A DNA stretch of 31,904 nt from JBEBXQ01 sp040391535 (GTDB taxonomy: Bacteria > Bacteroidota > Bacteroidia > Cytophagales > Spirosomataceae). A program made the position numbers and the translations under genes. Of the stretch, positions 8,011-15,421 are shown in pieces; position 1 is the first letter of the stretch; every line of letters starts with the position of its first letter. The stretch covers positions 1 through 31,904 of the forward strand of contig JBEBXQ010000042.1 of assembly GCA_040391535.1 (NCBI GenBank), in the 5' to 3' direction. The notes beneath the pieces were generated by a model that had not been told where the DNA came from, did no database searches, and saw only the letters and a list, made by a program, of their open reading frames with translations.

Positions 8011-9603
8011 ATGGATCACAGAAAGCACAATATCTATTTTCATACCCATACCATCAGCGGTATTTTTATTGCTGCATTACTGTACGTAATATTTTTTGCG
8101 GGTTCGTTTTCTTTTTTCAGGGATCCTATAGGTGCCTGGCAGAAAGGCAGGTCCAATGTTACCGCACAGGTAATGCCTGATTACAATTATCTGTTTGATT
8201 CACTTTCACAGCACCACCAGCTGCAGGGCCGTGATTTCGAATTCTTCGTGCTGCGCCAGGGCAATGGCGCTTACGTCAGTATGAGTGCTTCCCGTGATAC
8301 CGTAATCAGTAGTTCCCCCGGTAACGATCCTGCCTATTTCCTGTATTATTTTTCAGATAAAAGACCGACTACCTATGCCGATGAATATGATATGGGTGAA
8401 TTTCTTTACAGGCTCCATTTTCTGGCTCAGCTGAATCAGGTCCCTATCCGTCTGGGTGCCCCATTCGGATATCTGCTGGCAGGGATTGTTTCCTTCATGT
8501 TTCTTTTTGCCCTGATCACCGGACTTTTGCTTCATTGGGAAAAGATCAGGACTAATTTCTTTCTCTTCAGGCCCTGGAGTAAATGGAAAACCGTCTGGAC
8601 AGACCTGCATACCGTATTGGGTGTAATAGGCTTTCCGTTCCAGTTTGTCTATGCAGTAACCGGGATTGTACTCATTGCCAACTTTGGCCTGATCGTCCCG
8701 TTCAGCAATCTGTTATACGGGGGAAGTCAGGAACAGCTTTATGAAAATCTGCGATACAGTTATAAACTCAAATCTGAGTATTCCTATACGCCGATAAAGC
8801 AGCAGTTTGACATGAACGCCACGCTTGGCAAATGGCAGGCACAATGGGATAACAGCCGGATTTCAAGAATTTTCATCCGCAATTTCCAGGACCAGCAGAT
8901 GGAAATAGGCATAGAAGCCAAACCTGCTCCTAAAACGGCTTTTGCCGGATCAGGGTTTGTCAGGGAGGAAGTTGCCACAGGAAAAATACTGGAATTAAAA
9001 TCACCCGATCATCAGGCGACCTATACAGATAAGGTAAAAAGCCTGATTTTCCATCTGCATTTTGGTGATTTCGGAGGGCTGCCGTTACAGATTATCTTTT
9101 TCATCCTGGGACTGACGGGCTGTGTGGTGATTTTATCAGGTATCATGATATGGCTTGTGGCGAGGGACAAGACGCATATACCGGCTTATAAACGAAAATT
9201 TAATTTCCGGGCGAGCAATGTGTTTCTTTCGGCTTGCCTGAGTATGTTACCCGTTACTGCTTTTACTTTTATAATGGTAAAACTATTACCGGTTATCAAC
9301 CAGAGTGTTATCTACCAGGTATATTTTTACAGCTGGCTGGCAGTAGCCGTTTATTTTATCGTACGCCGTAACCTTCCCTTAATAAACCGGCAGGCATTGC
9401 TGTTGTCGGGCGTACTCTGCCTTTTCGTGCCCATAACTAACGGAATATCAACAGGCCTCTGGATGTGGGTTACCTGGCAACAGGGAGCAGTGGATATTTT
9501 TCTGATAGACGCTTTATTTCTGACCCTCGCTGCCGGCTGTGCATTCGCCTTCCGGAAAGTCAGGCAACAGGCACAGCCATTTATCGTACTGAAGGGTATA
9601 TAA
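8011..9603 (+). CDS. PepSY-associated membrane protein, XusC/FoxB-like
   Basis: 530 residues. A first membrane helix at about 17-38 follows a His-containing amphipathic start (YFHTHTISGIFIAALL). Segments 2 and 3 lie at about 155-180 and 195-225, segment 4 at about 358-385, and four more at about 398-420, 432-453, 463-485 and 492-512. The large periplasmic loops hold the PepSY-type regions. Proteins of this family occur in siderophore loci, and some (FoxB, and as I recall XusC) are thought to help release iron from the siderophore, possibly by heme-dependent reduction. Conserved His residues at membrane edges (THTIS; LHWEK; DLHTVLG; FHLHFGDFGG) fit heme ligation, though this is inference. It is the last gene of the operon, translationally coupled to DUF3649. 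Confidence 0.82.
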   Translation: MDHRKHNIYFHTHTISGIFIAALLYVIFFAGSFSFFRDPIGAWQKGRSNVTAQVMPDYNYLFDSLSQHHQLQGRDFEFFVLRQGNGAYVSMSASRDTVISSSPGNDPAYFLYYFSDKRPTTYADEYDMGEFLYRLHFLAQLNQVPIRLGAPFGYLLAGIVSFMFLFALITGLLLHWEKIRTNFFLFRPWSKWKTVWTDLHTVLGVIGFPFQFVYAVTGIVLIANFGLIVPFSNLLYGGSQEQLYENLRYSYKLKSEYSYTPIKQQFDMNATLGKWQAQWDNSRISRIFIRNFQDQQMEIGIEAKPAPKTAFAGSGFVREEVATGKILELKSPDHQATYTDKVKSLIFHLHFGDFGGLPLQIIFFILGLTGCVVILSGIMIWLVARDKTHIPAYKRKFNFRASNVFLSACLSMLPVTAFTFIMVKLLPVINQSVIYQVYFYSWLAVAVYFIVRRNLPLINRQALLLSGVLCLFVPITNGISTGLWMWVTWQQGAVDIFLIDALFLTLAAGCAFAFRKVRQQAQPFIVLKGI

Positions 9604-9643
9604 TAATAGTAACGGGGGTTCGTAATAAGGTTATCATCTGAAT

Positions 9644-9745
9644 GGTATCACCTTTTCAGGATTTTATGAGCGTTATCTTCTTGCTGTTTCCATAAGCATT
9701 CCACTTTCTATAGTCATGCCACCATTTCGTGGTTATTTTTAAGCC
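9644..9745 (-). repeat. Dispersed intergenic repeat, copy A
   Basis: Read on the minus strand this stretch is collinear with 25216-25300 on the plus strand. Five blocks match in order: AAAAATAACCACGAA (15 of 15), TATAGAAA (8 of 8), AGAAGATAAC (10 of 10), AAAATCCTGAAA (12 of 12) and GGTGATA (7 of 7), with roughly 17 extra bases in this copy between the second and third. Both copies lie in intergenic DNA. It has no open frame of note. Confidence 0.7.
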
Positions 9746-9892
9746 GAAGGACTGTCAGGATGATAGAAAGCAGGACAGTATACCCGTTCATTTAAGTGCG
9801 AAGCGGTGATCTGATCCTAAATCCGGACTGAGGTTCAATAAAATATCTATCCGGTTATTCCAATGACACCGTTTGAGTTACGATATCACCGT

Positions 9893-9931
9893 GAAAAGTG
9901 GTCTCCGGCGTCGCTTCGGAGACCACTTTTC
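9893..9931. terminator. Bidirectional intrinsic terminator
   Basis: A perfect 15-bp stem (GAAAAGTGGTCTCCG at 9893-9907 with CGGAGACCACTTTTC at 9917-9931) encloses a 9-base loop. The A-tract on one side and T-tract on the other let it act in both directions. It separates the plus-strand siderophore operon from the minus-strand muramidase gene, whose stop codon is 20 bases away. Confidence 0.85.
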
Positions 9932-9951
9932 TGAGCACGCTTTATTTCCCG

Positions 9952-11187
9952 TTACGGATACAGCAGATATTTTTTCCGCATTTCTTTATACTGCGACAGG
10001 CCAGGCTCCCAGGTTTTTCTGATTTCATCTGCTGATTTGCCGGCAATTACCTGTTTTTTAAATTCATAATCGCCTGCCAGAAAATCAATACTGCCCATCT
10101 GCTTGCTCAGGCTCCGGTCAAAGAACTTTTCCTTTTCGGGGAATGCCTTATAGAGATCAATCAGCCAGTCAATGTTAATCTGTTTTCTGGCCTTTAATTC
10201 ACTGATATCGTAATTTCTCAGGTCAATACCATAGCATTGCTGATTCATATATAACGGACTTTCACTCATCCCTGGGATACTGACGGGCGTAAAAGAAAAT
10301 GCAAACTTACCTTTCAGTAAGGGGCTTCCCAGAATGGTAAACGGATATTGCGTCCCGCGGCCATGATTGAGGTAGGTTCCTTCAAAGAGACAGGTAGACG
10401 GATAAAGCATAATACTTTGCTGCGTATTCAGATTGGGTGACGGTGCCACCGGCAGCGTATATTCCATATCATGGTTATAATTTTTAACCGGAATGATCTT
10501 CAGCTTACATTGCCTTTTTTCGGATAGCCAGCCCTCACCGTTGATCATCTGTGCAAACTCTGCGATCGTCATACCATGAGCGATAGGAACAGGAAACTGC
10601 CCTATCCCTGATTTAAGGCGCATATCCAGAATAGGCCCGTCCACCAGGTAGCCATTGGGATTGGGGCGGTCCAGAATTATTAATTCCTTGTTATGCTCCG
10701 CACAGGCATCCATCACCTCACGCAGCACATTGATATAGGTATAGAACCGGCAACCTACATCCTGAATATCAAAAATCATAATATCAACATCAGCCAGATC
10801 TTCAGCGGATGGTTTCTTCTTTTTACCGTATAAGGAAATGATTCTGATACCCGTTGCGGGATCTTTTTCATCGCTGACGGCAGTTCCGTTGCTGGCATTT
10901 CCCCTGAAACCATGCTCAGGCCCGAACACCTTTACAATATTAATTCCTCTCGTAAGAAGGCTGTCTACCAGATGCCTGGTACCGATTATCGTTGTCGGAT
11001 TCGCCAGTAGACCTACCCGCTTCTTTTCCAGAAAGGGCAGATAAGCCTGGGTCTGATCTGCACCGGTAACAATCCGGTCAGATACCACCTTTTGCGAAGT
11101 CAGTACCTTTTCCTGCTTCTGATTTGCTGAAAGCGGGGCCGCCACGAATAATGACGCCACCAACAGCCATCCGGAGATTTTTTTCAT
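9952..11187 (-). CDS. namZ: DUF1343 exo-beta-N-acetylmuramidase, NamZ-like
   Basis: A 411-residue secreted protein. The ATG at 11187 gives a clean signal peptide (MKKISGWLLVASLFVAAPLSA); an ATG at 11211 would add eight residues before it and is less likely. Family signatures are all present: GLLANPTTI, GPEHGFRG, DEKDPATGIRIISLYG, FDIQDVGCRFYTYI, LDRPNPNGYLVDGPIL, PIAHGMTIAEFA, LYPSTCLFEGTYLNHGRGT. DUF1343 contains NamZ, which removes N-acetylmuramic acid from the non-reducing ends of peptidoglycan fragments; Bacteroidota use it in cell-wall turnover or recovery. No MurNAc kinase, etherase or transporter gene is beside it. It is 59 bases downstream of the phosphoesterase stop on the same strand, probably one transcript. 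Confidence 0.87.
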   Translation of the reverse strand: MKKISGWLLVASLFVAAPLSANQKQEKVLTSQKVVSDRIVTGADQTQAYLPFLEKKRVGLLANPTTIIGTRHLVDSLLTRGINIVKVFGPEHGFRGNASNGTAVSDEKDPATGIRIISLYGKKKKPSAEDLADVDIMIFDIQDVGCRFYTYINVLREVMDACAEHNKELIILDRPNPNGYLVDGPILDMRLKSGIGQFPVPIAHGMTIAEFAQMINGEGWLSEKRQCKLKIIPVKNYNHDMEYTLPVAPSPNLNTQQSIMLYPSTCLFEGTYLNHGRGTQYPFTILGSPLLKGKFAFSFTPVSIPGMSESPLYMNQQCYGIDLRNYDISELKARKQINIDWLIDLYKAFPEKEKFFDRSLSKQMGSIDFLAGDYEFKKQVIAGKSADEIRKTWEPGLSQYKEMRKKYLLYP

Positions 11188-11246
11188 AAATGTGTATTTG
11201 CGTGTTTGCATTAGTTTCAGTGATATTGCTTAAACGCTGGACTCTG

Positions 11247-12233
11247 CTATTTCTTTTTCTGCGGGAACGGATAATCCGTTTTATAAAGTACATTTCCGTC
11301 AGATTCGCGAAGATAAGTAGAAAAACCACGATGACCTTCCGTCAGTTCAATAATGCGCGCACCGTTTTTATTCCGCTGATACGTATTGGCACTGCCCGAC
11401 CAGCAACCATAAGCCAGGGCTATTCCATAATAATCGACCAGATAATCATTCACATGGTCATGGCCAACGAAGGTTCCCAGTACGTCACCGGCCTGTAACA
11501 TAGCAGCAAACATACCTGTATTAATAGCCGGTGGACACTCCTTTTCATACCGGATACCCAGCCGCTTGTTTTTCATATCATCAAAGGCGGTGGTATATTC
11601 GGGAAGAGGAATGTGGAAAAAGGCAAGCGCGGCCAATGTATCCGCTCCGGGCTGTTTGTATTGTGCGCTTGCTTTACTGAACCAGTCCACCTGGTTCTGA
11701 CTGAACCAGCCGTAACCTTTGACTTTAGGGTTGGTCGAATAGGCGTGCGAATCCATAATATACAGTACCGCTCCGGCTTTTCCGTTTTTCCCTGTGATGG
11801 GTACTGCGGCATTCAGATAACCGTCTACCTGATCGGTTTTGGCTTTATTATTTACCAGCAGTTTTTTGGCAGCCACATAATCAGCCACTTCATGCCGTTT
11901 CATTTCACTTTCGTCGTCATGGTTCCCGAAAGTGACCATATAAGGGATATTCCGGCTGATCACCACATCCAGCACTTCATCCCATCCTTTTTTGGTGGGC
12001 GCACTGACCACAATATCGCCCGTAAATACTACCAGATCCGGCTTTTCAGTGTCAAGGGTTGCCTCCATCATCGTCACCGAATGCTGAGAAGGTTCAGCCC
12101 CTGCTTTATAATGGATATCCGTAAACTGAACGATTTTGAACTTGCCCTGAGTATTGAATCTGAGCTGCTGTGCAGAAAGAGTAGTAAGAGAAAGGGTAAC
12201 TAACAATGCCAGAGGCAGAAAAAATCTCATCAT
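11247..12233 (-). CDS. Secreted calcineurin-like metallophosphoesterase
   Basis: 328 residues with a signal peptide ending LSAQQ, placing it in the periplasm or outside. The five blocks of the calcineurin-like fold are intact: DIH (39-41), GD (72-73), GNHDDE (103 onward), HIPLPEY (His207) and GHDH (257-260), which together hold two metal ions. The arrangement is that of the Icc/purple-acid-phosphatase-like group. The substrate is unknown; a phosphomonoester or diester in the periplasm is likely. A TTG two codons upstream (12239) can be read as a start, but the ATG at 12233 is preferred. It precedes the NamZ-type gene on the same strand. Confidence 0.85.
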   Translation of the reverse strand: MMRFFLPLALLVTLSLTTLSAQQLRFNTQGKFKIVQFTDIHYKAGAEPSQHSVTMMEATLDTEKPDLVVFTGDIVVSAPTKKGWDEVLDVVISRNIPYMVTFGNHDDESEMKRHEVADYVAAKKLLVNNKAKTDQVDGYLNAAVPITGKNGKAGAVLYIMDSHAYSTNPKVKGYGWFSQNQVDWFSKASAQYKQPGADTLAALAFFHIPLPEYTTAFDDMKNKRLGIRYEKECPPAINTGMFAAMLQAGDVLGTFVGHDHVNDYLVDYYGIALAYGCWSGSANTYQRNKNGARIIELTEGHRGFSTYLRESDGNVLYKTDYPFPQKKK

Positions 12234-12266
12234 TTTCAAGTATTAAAAAGGTTATTAAATCACGAT

Positions 12267-12274
12267 CAAATTTA
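12267..12274 (-). promoter_or_regulatory. Possible -7 element for the phosphoesterase-muramidase pair
   Basis: On the minus strand the sequence reads TAAATTTG, a match to TAnnTTTG, 33 bases upstream of the phosphoesterase start. A TTG lies only 15 bases further upstream, shorter than the usual spacing, so this is tentative. Confidence 0.35.
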
Positions 12275-12327
12275 ATACCATTCTGATCTCAAATCAGCCT
12301 ATACAGCCTTATTAAATTTTTGTAAAA

Positions 12328-12801
12328 TCAGTATTTCACTTTTATATCCAGATTATCCCATATCCGGAAAGCCTCCAATGCCTCATCAGGTAATAACCGG
12401 ATCGCCTCCAGTCGCCTTTCGTCCGGACTAAGCCCTATCTCTTTATAAATAAACGAGTCATCAAAACCGGCATCCGAGGCATCTGTTTTTGAATTGCCAT
12501 AATACATCTTCCCGATCCTGGCCCAGTAAATAGCGCCCAGGCACATGGGGCAGGGTTCGCAGGAGGTATAAATCTCACATCCCGACAAGTCAAAGGTTCC
12601 GAGTTTCTGTGCCGCGTTACGGATAGCTGTTATTTCAGCATGTGCGGTAGGGTCTGTATCGGTGGTTACGCAGTTAACGCCCGTAGCAACGATGACACCC
12701 TCTTTCACGATAACAGCACCAAAAGGTCCGCATCCCTTTTTCACATTTTCTACAGACAGCGCTATGGCCATCTGCATCAGTTCTTCTTCAGCTGTCTTCA
12801 T
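12328..12801 (-). CDS. guaD: Guanine deaminase, cytidine-deaminase fold
   Basis: 157 residues from the ATG at 12801 (a TTG at 12825 would add eight unlikely residues), almost the same length as Bacillus GuaD. Zinc ligands and catalytic Glu are evident: HAE (His54, Glu56) and PCPMC (Cys84, Cys87). The C-terminal AGFDDSFIYKEI stretch is characteristic of GuaD and not of TadA. The enzyme hydrolyses guanine to xanthine and ammonia in the cytoplasm for purine salvage or nitrogen supply. It is divergent from the Crp/Fnr gene at 12971. No other purine catabolism gene is nearby. Confidence 0.88.
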   Translation of the reverse strand: MKTAEEELMQMAIALSVENVKKGCGPFGAVIVKEGVIVATGVNCVTTDTDPTAHAEITAIRNAAQKLGTFDLSGCEIYTSCEPCPMCLGAIYWARIGKMYYGNSKTDASDAGFDDSFIYKEIGLSPDERRLEAIRLLPDEALEAFRIWDNLDIKVKY

Positions 12802-12921
12802 AAATATCCTGATAAGTATGAACAAATAGTACCAATATACTGATTTCTACCTGAAAATTTACATTTCAGCACAAACATTAACCTGCTCAGCTCCCTTTGT
12901 AAAAATTCAGGCCAGCTGCTT

Positions 12922-12937
12922 GTATCTTTTTTGATAC
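12922..12937. promoter_or_regulatory. Small palindrome upstream of crp/fnr-like gene
   Basis: GTATC (12922-12926) and GATAC (12933-12937) form an inverted repeat around six T, 33 bases before the start of the Crp/Fnr gene and in the gap shared with guaD. The size is right for a small operator, possibly autoregulatory, but there is no independent support. Confidence 0.3.
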
Positions 12938-12970
12938 TTAGTACCTTTAAGACAAACTATACGGTGCTAC

Positions 12971-13534
12971 ATGGAACTAATGGATTTTTTCAGAAAAGGA
13001 ATAAAATTTTCTCCGGAAATTGAGAAAGAACTGAACTACTCCTTTAAACGTGAACATTTTCATAAAGGCCACCATCTGCTGTTACCGTACAATGAATCAC
13101 AGAAAATCATTTTTATAGAAAAAGGGCTGATCAGGAGCTATTATATCAAAGACGATAAGGATATTACCCATCATTTTTTCCCGGAAGATACCTTTAACCT
13201 TCCTTTAGAGAGTATTTTTTATAAACGTCCGTCTCCATACGGGTGGGAAGCACTGGAAGAAACAACCGTCAGGTGTATTCAATATCAGGATTTTGAGCCG
13301 TATATGCTGAAAATCCCCGGGTTTGAAGGGTTTATACGCGAGTTGCTTATTGAGATGATCAAAGTATTTTCAGACCGGTTGTATGCGATTCAGTTTCAGA
13401 CTGCTCAGGATCGCTATACTTCCCTGATCAGCAAGCACCCGGATATCCTGAAGCGTGCTCCCCTGGGGCATATAGCCTCCTATTTAGGAATTACGCAACA
13501 GACCCTGAGTGTTATCAGAGCAAAGAAAAACTGA
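12971..13534 (+). CDS. Crp/Fnr-type transcriptional regulator
   Basis: 187 residues, a normal length for Bacteroidota members. The N-terminal cyclic-nucleotide-binding-like barrel covers about 20-130 (HFHKGHHLLLPYNESQKIIFIEKGLIRSYY). The C-terminal winged helix carries LGHIASYLGITQQTLSVIRAKK, matching the IAxYLGIxxxxLSxIRxK recognition region. No Cys cluster is present, so it is not an oxygen-sensing Fnr. The effector is unknown. It is divergent from guaD and followed, after 108 bases, by a small unknown gene on the same strand. Confidence 0.85.
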   Translation: MELMDFFRKGIKFSPEIEKELNYSFKREHFHKGHHLLLPYNESQKIIFIEKGLIRSYYIKDDKDITHHFFPEDTFNLPLESIFYKRPSPYGWEALEETTVRCIQYQDFEPYMLKIPGFEGFIRELLIEMIKVFSDRLYAIQFQTAQDRYTSLISKHPDILKRAPLGHIASYLGITQQTLSVIRAKKN

Positions 13535-13642
13535 GTAAATTGATTGTAAAAAAGATGCATAGTAAAAGGAGATACCATTCACCCATTAAAATGCCGGTAA
13601 CCGGGCAAAAATAATTTCTCACTGTATTCTAAATTATACGTT

Positions 13643-14008
13643 ATGAAACTGGAAGAATGGCTCTACGCAATCAGCGATGCAGAAACACCTGACAACTCTA
13701 TCATCGCTTATCATTTTGGCCTGTTTGAAAACCTGGAAGGTTCTGCTACGCTATACCTGGTCGGATCGGCGGTTTTTCATGAGGGTGATGATGACTGGAT
13801 TGCCAATGTTGACTTTGAACCCCAGGATAATTATCATACGATCGTTGAAATCGGTTTCGAAGGTTTGCCCTGGGACGAGATTCTGGAAAAAGTCCGGATC
13901 AAACTCACCGAATTCACCGGAACCGACAAGTTCAGACACTCTTTCTTCAGTAACGCTCAGGCCATAACGCTCGGCTTTGATGAAGGTGACCTGATCAGAA
14001 TAATATAA
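13643..14008 (+). CDS. Acidic cytoplasmic protein of unknown function
   Basis: 121 residues, no signal peptide or membrane segment, rich in Asp and Glu. It starts MKLEEWLYAISDAETPDNS, with an alternating hydrophobic pattern through SATLYLVGSAVFHE and YHTIVEIGFEG suggestive of a small alpha/beta or all-beta fold. I do not recognise the family. The frame is intact with codon use like its neighbours. It may be co-transcribed with the Crp/Fnr gene, or may have its own promoter in the 108-base gap. The second iron operon begins downstream with its own operator. Confidence 0.7.
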   Translation: MKLEEWLYAISDAETPDNSIIAYHFGLFENLEGSATLYLVGSAVFHEGDDDWIANVDFEPQDNYHTIVEIGFEGLPWDEILEKVRIKLTEFTGTDKFRHSFFSNAQAITLGFDEGDLIRII

Positions 14009-14092
14009 ATAAACCCTGAACAGAGGTTCCTCATTCTGTCAGTAACCATCCGGTATAACCCCATAAGATGATCTTGCTCATCTCTTATTAAA

Positions 14093-14111
14093 GTTTAGAC
14101 AAAATCTAAAC
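14093..14111. promoter_or_regulatory. Palindromic operator of the second iron operon
   Basis: GTTTAGACAAAATCTAAAC is a perfect inverted repeat with 7-bp arms and a 5-bp centre. It lies 18 bases upstream of a TAnnTTTG element, covering the -33 region of the promoter for imelysin, DUF1111 and the ferric ABC genes. The half-site TTTAGA facing TCTAAA resembles sites of DtxR/MntR-family metal repressors more than the Fur 19-mer. The location indicates repression, probably by iron. Confidence 0.65.
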
Positions 14112-14129
14112 ATTAAGTCAATTATAGCT

Positions 14130-14137
14130 TATCTTTG
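14130..14137 (+). promoter_or_regulatory. -7 promoter element of the second iron operon
   Basis: TATCTTTG matches the TAnnTTTG consensus, 47 bases upstream of the imelysin start and directly downstream of the palindromic operator. No TTG is seen at -33, where the palindrome lies. Confidence 0.6.
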
Positions 14138-14184
14138 CACCTGAATTCAGCCGGGATTTCATTGATAACATTTAAAAAGCTATA

Positions 14185-15339
14185 ATGAAAAAAGTACTAT
14201 ATCTTATCTTTTCCTCAGCGTTTTTCTTCAGTTGCAGCGATCAGAAAACACAACTGGAGCAGCAGGTGGTCGAAAATTATGCAAATATGGTGTATGCCAA
14301 CTACGAAGACGCGGCTCTCAGAGCCAGAGACCTTCAGGCAAAAATTGACGCTTTCGTTGCCAATCCCTCGGAAGAAGGCTTTACTGCCGCCAGACAGGCA
14401 TGGTTAGACGCCCGCCCTGCCTATTCCCAAACGGAGGCATTCCGCTTTTACAGTGGCCCGATCGACGATGAAGACGGCCTGGAACCCTATATCAATTCAT
14501 GGCCGCTGGATGAAAACTTTATTGACTATGTCTATGATCCCAATGCCGGAAAAATACTAATGACCGGTATTATAAACGAGCCTGATAAATTTCCGGATAT
14601 CACTGCTGATGTGCTTCTGAAAGAAAATGAAATTCATGGAGAGGCTGATGTAAAAGTGGGGTATCACGCCATTGAATTTTTACTGTGGGGACAGGATCTT
14701 TCTGACGATGGCCCGGGTAACCGTTCTTTTACTGATTATACCACAGCCACCAACGCTGATCGCCGCAAAACATATCTGAAAGTAGTGACGGATCTGCTGG
14801 CAGAACATCTTGAAACCTTAAAAGACCTGTGGGAGCCCGGTAGCACATACAGAACCGAATTTGTCAAAAAAGAAAACAGCAGAAACGCTCTGAATAACAT
14901 CCTTTCTGGCATCGGTAAACTGAGCAAAGGTGAACTGGCCGGAGAAAGAATGACCGTTGCCCTTGAGAATAAGGATCAGGAAGACGAGCATTCGTGTTTT
15001 TCGGATAACACACATAATGATATCATATACAATGAAGTAGGCATGCTGAATGTCTATCTGGGGAAATATACCCGTATTGACGGAACGGTGATTGAAGGAC
15101 CCGGCTTCGACGATCTGGTTGCGGCTTATGATCCTGCGGTTGCAGAGAGCATTACCGCCGCTTTTGAAAATGCGCTGAAAGCTTGTAAGGAAATTCCGGC
15201 ACCGTTTGACCAGGCCATTATTCATCATACGGATAAAGTACAGGCAGCTATCCGGGCACTGAGAAAACAATCGGATGAAGTACAGAATATTGCATCAACG
15301 ATTGGACTGACCCTCGTGATTCCGGAAACAAATGAATAA
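14185..15339 (+). CDS. Imelysin-family (M75) iron-regulated lipoprotein
   Basis: 384 residues with a lipobox (FFFSC, Cys17), so membrane-anchored outside the cytoplasm. The imelysin signature GxHxxE is intact as GYHAIEFLLWG (Gly159, His161, Glu164). Other family blocks include ARQAWLDARPAYSQTEAFRFYSGPID and EPYINSWPLDE near the N-terminal half, and MLNVYLGKYTRIDG in the second half. The two-helical-bundle family includes IrpA and the M75 part of EfeO, which are iron-regulated and proposed to bind ferric iron; peptidase activity is doubtful for most members. First gene of the operon that continues with a di-heme protein, a second imelysin and an FbpABC-type importer. Its own promoter and operator lie directly upstream. 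Confidence 0.9.
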   Translation: MKKVLYLIFSSAFFFSCSDQKTQLEQQVVENYANMVYANYEDAALRARDLQAKIDAFVANPSEEGFTAARQAWLDARPAYSQTEAFRFYSGPIDDEDGLEPYINSWPLDENFIDYVYDPNAGKILMTGIINEPDKFPDITADVLLKENEIHGEADVKVGYHAIEFLLWGQDLSDDGPGNRSFTDYTTATNADRRKTYLKVVTDLLAEHLETLKDLWEPGSTYRTEFVKKENSRNALNNILSGIGKLSKGELAGERMTVALENKDQEDEHSCFSDNTHNDIIYNEVGMLNVYLGKYTRIDGTVIEGPGFDDLVAAYDPAVAESITAAFENALKACKEIPAPFDQAIIHHTDKVQAAIRALRKQSDEVQNIASTIGLTLVIPETNE

Positions 15340-15421
15340 AAATCTGTCTGTAAAGTAGCCCTTTCCAGACTATAATAAGAAGGAATTCCGGTATTGCAGC
15401 CGGTATTCTGTGAATGTTAAA

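Larger units (their letters stand above)
9604..9951. other. Intergenic region between convergent operons
   Basis: 348 bases with no convincing gene. It contains one copy of a dispersed repeat (9644-9745) and a strong bidirectional terminator (9893-9931). A weaker inverted repeat, ACTGTC at about 9750 with GACAGT at about 9774, is also present but short. Confidence 0.7.

Noticed and set aside
11613..12203. 196-codon open frame on the plus strand
   Set aside because: It is fully antisense to the phosphoesterase gene, whose metal-binding motifs are all intact. The translated sequence has no recognisable pattern.
13572..13620. Hairpin with TGCC/GGCA arms before the acidic protein gene
   Set aside because: The stem is four bases long; a longer pairing would leave a one-base loop.
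14818..15270. 150-codon open frame on the minus strand
   Set aside because: Antisense to the first imelysin gene, which has a clear family motif.
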